Of a stretch of 64,000 nt of DNA, positions 57,588 through 64,000 are shown piece by piece. A program made the translations under genes and the position numbers. Location: NCBI GenBank assembly GCA_965216695.1, contig OZ244212.1, positions 4,464,001-4,528,000 of the forward strand, written 5' to 3'. Under the pieces are notes generated by a model that was not told the origin of the DNA, did no database searches, and saw nothing but the letters and a program-made list of their open reading frames with translations. Source of the DNA: G965216695 sp965216695. GTDB taxonomy: Bacteria; Pseudomonadota; Gammaproteobacteria; Pseudomonadales; Azotimanducaceae. Position 1 is the first letter of the stretch. Each line of letters opens with the position of its first letter.

Positions 57588-58141
57588 CGCCGGCGTGTCA
57601 TCTGCACACCACGTTCGTTGTCGTCAACGGCATTCGTAACCACGGCAAACACAACGTTGACCGCTGTCGCGATTGGCTGCGCAGCGCAGGGTACCAGGCG
57701 CTTGATCCTCACATTCGTTGGCGCTGGGCACTCTCACCGATGTGGGGTGCTCAGAAAGACGGCCAGCGCATTGTTGAGGCGATTGGCGGGGTCGGTGGCT
57801 ACGTCATTGCGCATTCGTTTGGCTGCCGTAGAGCATTGGCTGCGCACGCGAAAATGGTCGAGGCGTACGGCCGTGGCTTTGACGGCATGTTCTTTTTCGG
57901 TGCGGCGGTACCTGCTAACCACGAGTTACCCAACATCCGTATTTGGAATTTCTACTCGCCGAACGATCGGGCGCTGAAAGTCGGCCGTTGGATTCCATGG
58001 TTTGGCGCGGCGGGTCTAACAGGTTTTGAGCGTGACGCCGTGAATGTCCCGAGGTCTGGCAACCACTCGCACTATTTCGCCCCCTATGAATTGGAGCGCA
58101 ACATGAATTACATCGTCAGTGAGGTCGAGCGCGTTGCGTAG
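57584..58141 (+). CDS. Phage-encoded alpha/beta-hydrolase
   Basis: 185 residues from GTG 57584. The nucleophile elbow is GGYVIAHSFGCRRA (Ser78), with Asp128 (FYSPNDRAL) and His161 or His163 (SGNHSHYF) completing a triad. The first strand TTFVVVNGIRNHGKHNVDRC is typical. No signal peptide. It could be an esterase acting on envelope lipids during lysis or a lysogenic-conversion enzyme. Four-base overlap with the previous gene. Confidence 0.75.
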   Translation: MTPACHLHTTFVVVNGIRNHGKHNVDRCRDWLRSAGYQALDPHIRWRWALSPMWGAQKDGQRIVEAIGGVGGYVIAHSFGCRRALAAHAKMVEAYGRGFDGMFFFGAAVPANHELPNIRIWNFYSPNDRALKVGRWIPWFGAAGLTGFERDAVNVPRSGNHSHYFAPYELERNMNYIVSEVERVA

Positions 58142-60368
58142 GCTGATCGTTATCGCAGCGCTGGCGCTGCTCGTGCCGGTGGCGCAGGCGGCGACGGTCA
58201 ACAGCGTTTTCTGCGATTGGATTGGTCGGTGGTTTCAGACAGGGTTTTGCCCTGCGCAATTGACGAGCCCGAGTGCGGCCAACGTTACGAGTAATTCGGC
58301 AGACATTCGGGCTACAACGGATCGCGATTCGGGCACGCTGTACTGTGTGCACAGCACATCGCCGGCGGCACCCTCGGCGGCGACCATCAAAGCCGGTGGC
58401 ACGGCATCGGTTAGCGCAGCTGGGCAATACACGGTAGCTCGCTCCGGGCTCAGCCAGGCCACGACCTATTACGGGCATTGTATTCACGAGTGGGAGCGGC
58501 GGGATTCCAACGTCGTCACCACAGCGCAGTTCACGACGCCGTCGAGCGGCACGTTTACGCTCGCGTGGGACAAACCGACCGAACTGTCCGACGGTACGAC
58601 CATCACATCGGAACTCACGGGTTACAAAATATACGAGGGGTCTGACGGCACGTTCGACACGCTCGTCACCACGATCAACGACGGCAACGACACGGATCAC
58701 GTCGTGAGTTCGGGAGGGTTGTATGCGGTCGCGGCAACGTGGACGAACGGCGGACTGTCCTCGCAAACCGCTTTGTCCTGGCCTGTGGATACGAACGATG
58801 TCATCGAGACAGGCGACTGCACGACGACGCTCGGCCCGCCGCCGTCGAGCAAGGCGACGTTCCAGGCAGCGCTAGATTCGGCGACCCCCGGGGACGTGAT
58901 TTGCGTTCGCGGTGGCACGTACGAGTTCGATTGGAACACCAGCAACGTCGGCCTGACGTTCTCCGTGGACGGCACCGCGGTTAACCCGATCACGTTTACC
59001 GGTTACCCGGGCGAGTGGCCGATTTTCAACGGCTACGGCACCGACGCGCAGTGGACGACGGACGAAGGCAACAACCAAAACGGTTCGAGCGCGTCGCTCT
59101 CGGGTAACCAGGACCTGTTCACGGTCAACGGGGACTACTGGCGGCTGCAGGATTTCCAGATCGAGTATGCCGACCGGCATAACCTGCTGATCAACGGCTC
59201 GCACGTAGAGGTCGTCAACCACCGCAATTTTGCGAGTTGGGGCGGCAACATCAACGTCGGTCTGAACATCGGTAACGCCGGATTCCCGACCACGATTGAC
59301 GATGTGCTATTCCGTCATGTTGAGTCGTCGTTCAGCCGTCACGGTTACGGGATCATCCTGCAGCACACCGGATCGAGCAACCCGATAGCGGACGCCAACA
59401 AGTATACGAACATCGTCACGTTGATGTCGTCATTGTGGGCGAACGGTAAGCGCGCGGACACGAAGGGCGTTGTCGGTGCGACATCGGGTGATGGCGCTGG
59501 CGGCGGCAACGCAGACGGTTTTGCGATCTCGAAAGAGCTGCACCCGGCGAGCACGAGCGGCACGTTGTCGGATCAGGCTGCGGACGATCTGACGTTTGCG
59601 TACACGACCAGTTGGTTCAACGCGGACAACCAGAACGATATTTCTGCCGGCAACAATTTCACCTACATCGGTGCGATCACGGCGAACAAGCGCGGCGTCA
59701 CCAACCCGAACGGCGCTGTGGGCGCGGTCGGTTTCAAAGCGTTTCAGAATTTCGACAACGGGCAGCTGATGCTCGGCAGCATTAGTACGGTCGTGAACGA
59801 ACAAGGCACGCTCGGCTGGTCGTTTGAACACAAGATGGAACCCGGCGCCAGTCAGTCGCAAATGTGGAACAACACCGCGGTCGACATCAACGGCGCTGGA
59901 TATTTCATTACGGGTGACACGTTCAACACGACCGATTCAAAGTTCAAGAACAACCTGAACTATTTGACGGGCGCGCCGAGCGTTCCGGCAGGGTACGACA
60001 ACACGAACAACTACAACGGCGATACATCGGGTAATCCGAATCTGCACGACCATCTGTTTACGCCGTCGGATCCGGATGTGTTGAGCGCATCGGGCGAGCC
60101 GTGGGAGCGCTCCGAGCTGCTACACCGTCAGTTCATTGCGGCGTTCGTGCCGACAACGAGCTCAACGAACCTACTGGATGATGGCGTGACGGGACCGCAT
60201 CACCATGCGACCGCTGCGGACGATCCGACGAACCCAAGCGACCCAGTCAGCCTAACAAAGATCCCGTTTTTCGATGCACAGCGAACCGGGGACCAGAACG
60301 GCGACACGGACATTGGCGCGGTGCAGTACCAGTACATGCTCCCGCCAGCGCGGATGCGTATTCAGTAG
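58119..60368 (+). CDS. Exported right-handed beta-helix protein, tail-spike or surface-enzyme type
   Basis: 749 residues from GTG 58119. A signal peptide (LIVIAALALLVPVAQAA) is followed by an FN3-like module (48-140), a second beta module, then a pectate-lyase-like parallel beta-helix (about 240-640) introduced by FQAALDSATPGDVICVRGGT, with NITFTGY-type turns and many Asn. The fold suits polysaccharide binding or cleavage. A Sec signal is unusual for a virion spike, so it may be exported from the lysogen. Confidence 0.7.
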   Translation: MRSSALRRLIVIAALALLVPVAQAATVNSVFCDWIGRWFQTGFCPAQLTSPSAANVTSNSADIRATTDRDSGTLYCVHSTSPAAPSAATIKAGGTASVSAAGQYTVARSGLSQATTYYGHCIHEWERRDSNVVTTAQFTTPSSGTFTLAWDKPTELSDGTTITSELTGYKIYEGSDGTFDTLVTTINDGNDTDHVVSSGGLYAVAATWTNGGLSSQTALSWPVDTNDVIETGDCTTTLGPPPSSKATFQAALDSATPGDVICVRGGTYEFDWNTSNVGLTFSVDGTAVNPITFTGYPGEWPIFNGYGTDAQWTTDEGNNQNGSSASLSGNQDLFTVNGDYWRLQDFQIEYADRHNLLINGSHVEVVNHRNFASWGGNINVGLNIGNAGFPTTIDDVLFRHVESSFSRHGYGIILQHTGSSNPIADANKYTNIVTLMSSLWANGKRADTKGVVGATSGDGAGGGNADGFAISKELHPASTSGTLSDQAADDLTFAYTTSWFNADNQNDISAGNNFTYIGAITANKRGVTNPNGAVGAVGFKAFQNFDNGQLMLGSISTVVNEQGTLGWSFEHKMEPGASQSQMWNNTAVDINGAGYFITGDTFNTTDSKFKNNLNYLTGAPSVPAGYDNTNNYNGDTSGNPNLHDHLFTPSDPDVLSASGEPWERSELLHRQFIAAFVPTTSSTNLLDDGVTGPHHHATAADDPTNPSDPVSLTKIPFFDAQRTGDQNGDTDIGAVQYQYMLPPARMRIQ

Positions 60369-63188
60369 GTGGCCCGCCCATCTGGTGACCTACAGGTTCG
60401 GAGCGGTTGGGCGTACTCCGGCAATGTGCTGTTCGCCGGCATCGTCCAAGGCGGCGACCAGTTCTATGATCTGGTAGCGGCCGCTGCTGGCACACTGAAT
60501 GACCCTGGCACGGTAGCCACGTGGCCGACACACGGCACGCACGGCAAGGGGTTCAATTCGCCCGAGGCGAGCGACGCGGGTATTGATCACGGTGACCCGT
60601 CCGGTATCGGCGGCACCGGCGCTACGTCGGTCATTGTCCTGTATAACCCCGACGGCGCGGGTGTCGCGACCACCGGGAAATTCGTCGTCAAAACCGGCGG
60701 CGGTAATGATTTTTGCTCGCTGGAACGGCTCAACAACGAAACCTATCGAGGCTTTATCTCGGTCGGTTCGGACAACGCCACGTCGCAGGAAGCGGCCGCA
60801 ACGTGGGCGAACGGCACCGTCAATCTGCTCGGCATCCACCACGACGGCAGCAACCAGTACGTTCGAAAGGACAGTTTCAAGTCGGGCAACGCCGCCAAAT
60901 CCGGCAACAGCAACGACACTAACCAAACGCTTTGGGTTGGTAACGACGGCGCAGGCAGCGGATGCGCGGGCACGATCTATTACGTGCTGATTCTCGACAC
61001 GGACGTGTCGGATGCCGAGTGGAGCAACCTAGAAACGGACCCATGGACGTGGTCCGAGTCCACTAGCTCGGGGCCGGCGTTGACGTCGCCGAGCGCGACG
61101 GATATTCAGGGCACCACGGTGGACCTGAATGTCACCACGGACGTCGGGTCGGGGACGCTGTATTGGTACATTTCGACCAGCGCGACGGCACCGAGCGCGA
61201 CGGACCTGAAAAACGGTACGGGGGCCACCGCATCCGGAAACCAGGCGGTCAGTGCAACGGGCGCGCAGCTGGTCAACAACGCTGGGACGCTGTCCTCTGA
61301 GACGCAGTATTACGGCTATCTGCTCCACAATGACGGGTCGAACGACTCGAACATTGCCGAAACCGGCGCGTTTACGACGGCGGACGTCACCGCTCCGGTT
61401 CTGTCGTCGCCGTCGACGAGCGATGTGCAGAGCACGACCGTTGATATCAACGTCACGACCGACGAAGACAACGGGACGCTGTATTGGTACATCTCTGCGA
61501 GTGCTACGCCGCCGAGTATCGCAGATCACAAAGATGGGACCGGGGCGGTCGCATTCGGGAATCAATCGGTGTCGGGGACCGGCGCTCAACTGGTCAACAA
61601 TGCGGGCGCACTGTCGGCGAGCACGTCGTATTACGCGCACCTTCTACAGACGGACGCGGCGAGCAACGACTCAAATCAGGCCACCACGGCGCAGTTCACC
61701 ACGAACAGCGCTGGGCGTACCGCGACAGCCCAGGACACGACGCTCACTCCGGGGCAAACCGTCACTGTTGATTTAACGGGGTTCAGTGGAGCGCCAACTA
61801 GCGCGACATTCAACGGTGTCGGCGTAACGATCAGCAACGCCACCCAGACGAGCGTCGATGTGACGATGCCCGGCTTATCCGCTTTCGCGTTGGGCCAAGG
61901 GCATGCGGCAACCCGCTGGAACGCAAACTATGATTTGGTCGTTTCGGAGGCGGGCGGCAGCGGCACGGATCAAGCACAGATTGTCCCGCCCGATACCGAC
62001 GGCCCGACCTACTTTTTCGGCCAAGCTGGTGTGACACCGTACCCCGCGGATACGGTTTGGCCCGGCGTCACCGCGCAGAACGATGACTATTTCATCGAGC
62101 ACATATCGGGCGGTGCGGTAACCCTCGAAAGCGATGCCGGCGTGGTCAGTGTTGCGTCGACGCCGAGTACGTTCGAGGTTCGGGTGTTCGATGTGTCGGC
62201 GAACGCGTGGACCGCGATCGAGTCGTGGACATACTCGGGTGAGGAAAGCCCCGATCCGTTCACGTTTAACGATCAGTCGAACGTCGCACCCTCTGTTGCC
62301 AACGTAACCAGCAACACGATCACCGTATCCGGATTGAGCGGATCTGTTGCCGCAGCGGTGAGTGGCGATGCGAGCGCCGAGTACTCGAAAAACGGCGGCG
62401 CTTGGACTTCGACCGCCGGTACCGCAGAAAACGGCGATACGTTTGCGGTGCGTGTGGATGCGAGTGGCTCGTTTTCAACGACCGTTTCTGCCGTGCTCAC
62501 GATCGGTGGCGAATCGGATTCGTTCGATGTCACTACGCGGGCCGAGGATACAGCGCCCGATCAGTTCGCGTTCACGGACCAGACTGTCGCCGCGAGTACG
62601 GCTGATGTTGAGTCCGGTGCAGTCACGATTACCGGCATGGACAACGGCCAAAACGCGACGTTTTCAGGCGATACCGGTTCGTTTGAAATGTCCATCAACG
62701 GCGGCGCGTGGCAAGCCGTCGCAACGACGCTCATAAATCCCGGTGACACGCTCAATCTGAGAGCAGACGCCCCGGCGATTGATGGAAATTCGGTCAGCCT
62801 CACAGTCACGATCAGCGGCGTTTCGGACACGTACACGGTCACAGCGAGCTCGATTGCCGTTTGGCCATCGACCATTGGCTATAGGGCCGACATCCGGGCG
62901 ATCAACGACATTCGAACCGACATATCGGAATCCGGTTCGGTGCGCGGCGTCGATCTCAGCGCGGAGAACGTCTACAGCATCACGCTTAAAACCGGACTAC
63001 TAACCGACACCGAGCTGTCGACGTTGATGTCGTTCTACGACGACAACAAGGGTAAGAGAATCGAGATTGACCCGCCACGTGACCCGTACAGCTATTTGTG
63101 CCTGTTTACGAAAGAGCCTGATCGAGACGTTGTGAGCGGAACCTACAGCGAGGCGACTGTGAGGCTCGAAGGGAACAGAAAAGTATGA
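60369..63188 (+). CDS. Large phage fibre/tail protein with LamG-like and FN3-like domains
   Basis: 939 residues from GTG 60369, directly after the previous stop. A concanavalin/LamG-like N-terminus (about 20-230, ending SDAEWSNLETDPW) is followed by two FN3-like repeats (236-333, 341-437; ATDIQGTTVDLNVTTDVGSG and its relative), further beta domains with CxPD-style linkers (SPDPFTFNDQSNVAPSVANV, APDQFAFTDQTVA), and a C-terminal domain (ISLKTGLLTD-like, then IDPPRDPYSYLCLFTKEPDR) resembling phage tail proteins. No signal peptide. Confidence 0.7.
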   Translation: MARPSGDLQVRSGWAYSGNVLFAGIVQGGDQFYDLVAAAAGTLNDPGTVATWPTHGTHGKGFNSPEASDAGIDHGDPSGIGGTGATSVIVLYNPDGAGVATTGKFVVKTGGGNDFCSLERLNNETYRGFISVGSDNATSQEAAATWANGTVNLLGIHHDGSNQYVRKDSFKSGNAAKSGNSNDTNQTLWVGNDGAGSGCAGTIYYVLILDTDVSDAEWSNLETDPWTWSESTSSGPALTSPSATDIQGTTVDLNVTTDVGSGTLYWYISTSATAPSATDLKNGTGATASGNQAVSATGAQLVNNAGTLSSETQYYGYLLHNDGSNDSNIAETGAFTTADVTAPVLSSPSTSDVQSTTVDINVTTDEDNGTLYWYISASATPPSIADHKDGTGAVAFGNQSVSGTGAQLVNNAGALSASTSYYAHLLQTDAASNDSNQATTAQFTTNSAGRTATAQDTTLTPGQTVTVDLTGFSGAPTSATFNGVGVTISNATQTSVDVTMPGLSAFALGQGHAATRWNANYDLVVSEAGGSGTDQAQIVPPDTDGPTYFFGQAGVTPYPADTVWPGVTAQNDDYFIEHISGGAVTLESDAGVVSVASTPSTFEVRVFDVSANAWTAIESWTYSGEESPDPFTFNDQSNVAPSVANVTSNTITVSGLSGSVAAAVSGDASAEYSKNGGAWTSTAGTAENGDTFAVRVDASGSFSTTVSAVLTIGGESDSFDVTTRAEDTAPDQFAFTDQTVAASTADVESGAVTITGMDNGQNATFSGDTGSFEMSINGGAWQAVATTLINPGDTLNLRADAPAIDGNSVSLTVTISGVSDTYTVTASSIAVWPSTIGYRADIRAINDIRTDISESGSVRGVDLSAENVYSITLKTGLLTDTELSTLMSFYDDNKGKRIEIDPPRDPYSYLCLFTKEPDRDVVSGTYSEATVRLEGNRKV

Positions 63189-63550
63189 AGATGAACCGGG
63201 CCTTACGTGCTTATGCGGTTAGGAAAGTGAGGGCGCTTGTCCAAGCTCTGTGTGAGGTTCGAAGGCAGCAGAAGCGGATGAACCGGGCCTTACGTGGCAA
63301 GCCTTATGCGGTTAGGAAAGTGAGAGCGCTTGCTCAATCCCTGGTGTATGACGAGGCGTCGAAGCGACCCGCGTTCGTCGCTTTGGAAACATTCTACTGC
63401 GATGCATTCAGTTCCCTGTACGTCAAGGGACAGGCGTATTTCGTGCGTGACGCCGTTGACGAGACTGGCCGTCCGGTAGAAGTGACGCCGCTACAGGAAG
63501 CAATGGCCATTTGGCAATTGCAAGAAAAAATCGAGTTAATCGGAGACTGA
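63185..63550 (+). CDS. Small late phage protein with duplicated N-terminus
   Basis: 121 residues from ATG 63185. The first 50 residues hold two copies of MNRALRxxxAVRKVRAL. The rest (FVALETFYCDAFSSLYVKGQ, LQEAMAIWQLQEKIELIGD) is single-copy. The in-frame ATG at 63278 begins the second copy and may be the original start. ATGA-type overlap with the fibre gene. Possibly a structural or connector protein. Confidence 0.55.
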   Translation: MKMNRALRAYAVRKVRALVQALCEVRRQQKRMNRALRGKPYAVRKVRALAQSLVYDEASKRPAFVALETFYCDAFSSLYVKGQAYFVRDAVDETGRPVEVTPLQEAMAIWQLQEKIELIGD

Positions 63551-63551
63551 T

Positions 63552-63935
63552 ATGGCAACGACCCATTCCACAGCAGCACGTAACGCCGCGGCCGATGCCG
63601 TCGTCGATCTGGTTGATGGTGGTTCTACCGACGCAAATGGCGATCTCGTCATTGAAACGTCTGGCGATGTTGAGGTGGCGACGCTTGCGCTGAGCAACCC
63701 TGCGTTTGGTAATGCGGCCGCTGGGGTAGCTACTGCAAATGCGATCAGCGATGACACCAACGCGACGGGCGGCACGGCAGCGAAGTACCAAATTCAGGAC
63801 CGTGACAACGCACTTGTCTTTGAGGGCAGCGTGACGGCCACCGGTGGCGGCGGCGATATCGAATTGTCGTCGGTCGCGATCGGTGCAGGCGACACCGTGC
63901 AGATGAGCTCGTTCACCTACACCGCCGCGCCTTAA
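63552..63935 (+). CDS. Late phage protein, probably structural
   Basis: 127 residues, Ala/Gly/Thr/Asp-rich and beta-prone (TLALSNPAFGNAAAGVATAN, VFEGSVTATGGGGDIELSSV), without signal peptide. The pattern matches small decoration or tail-associated proteins. GGAG lies upstream of ATG 63552. Confidence 0.6.
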   Translation: MATTHSTAARNAAADAVVDLVDGGSTDANGDLVIETSGDVEVATLALSNPAFGNAAAGVATANAISDDTNATGGTAAKYQIQDRDNALVFEGSVTATGGGGDIELSSVAIGAGDTVQMSSFTYTAAP

Positions 63936-63977
63936 GACGTGACGGAAACCGGGCACGAGAACCCGGAGTAACAACGA

Positions 63978-64000
63978 ATGCCGTTTGAAGCAGTAGCGCC
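63978..64000 (+). CDS. Start of a late phage gene, cut by the window end
   Basis: ATG 63978 begins MPFEAVA and runs off the end. Located 42 bases after the previous gene, with a CCGGG/CCCGG hairpin in the gap. Nothing more can be said. Confidence 0.4.

Overview
The window looks like chromosomal DNA of a GC-rich gammaproteobacterium. The evidence is a translation operon in the order infC-rpmI-rplT-pheS-pheT-ihfA-merR, IF-3 starting at an ATT codon, a proteobacterial type VI secretion (T6SS) cluster, and a perfect CTGT-N8-ACAG box of the gammaproteobacterial LexA type. No finer taxonomic call is supported. The sequence falls into four blocks.

Block 1 (1-20100): a T6SS locus. A leftward operon tssA-tssB-tssC-hcp-tagJ-tssE-tssF-tssG-clpV (20037 to 9430) encodes the baseplate, sheath, tube and disassembly ATPase. 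The left flank holds the tip and cargo side: a rightward vgrG with a small beta-domain protein and a DcrB-like chaperone, and a leftward group with a PAAR spike, a methyltransferase, a LysM-metallopeptidase protein (best effector candidate) and an unknown partner. A TPR-methyltransferase gene lies between the two. The membrane complex genes (tssJ, K, L, M) are not in the window.

Block 2 (20100-39431): housekeeping and accessory chromosomal genes. These are an SDR oxidoreductase, a sulfite-oxidase-like molybdoenzyme with its cytochrome c, a DUF6356 membrane protein, a phytanoyl-CoA dioxygenase-like enzyme and a secreted unknown, then the infC-to-merR operon. A 2644-residue exported protein follows (sorbosone-dehydrogenase-like head and about 17 Ig/PKD-like repeats, some freshly duplicated). 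The block ends with tRNA-Pro(GGG).

Block 3 (39432-54548): the left part of a lambda-like prophage integrated at the 3' end of tRNA-Pro. A tightly overlapping leftward early operon carries integrase, a DUF4224 protein, decayed gene fragments, a DUF6745-like repeat protein, zinc-ribbon microproteins, a coiled-coil protein and a Bet/RecT annealase. A divergent immunity region has five 15-bp operators, a repressor without a peptidase domain, a Cro/YdaS-like protein and an SOS-type promoter in front of a 54-residue ORF. A rightward early operon carries a Dam methylase, a nuclease-like protein, a replication-O-like fragment, SSB, DUF1367, an HNH/NinG-like protein and a Q-like antiterminator.

Block 4 (54549-64000): the start of the late region. 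A PR'-like promoter and tR'-like terminator sit directly after Q. They are followed by a holin-like coiled-coil membrane protein, an M15-like peptidase, several exported proteins, an alpha/beta hydrolase, a beta-helix spike and a large fibre/tail protein. Terminase, portal and capsid genes and the right attachment site are not seen, so the prophage continues beyond 64000.
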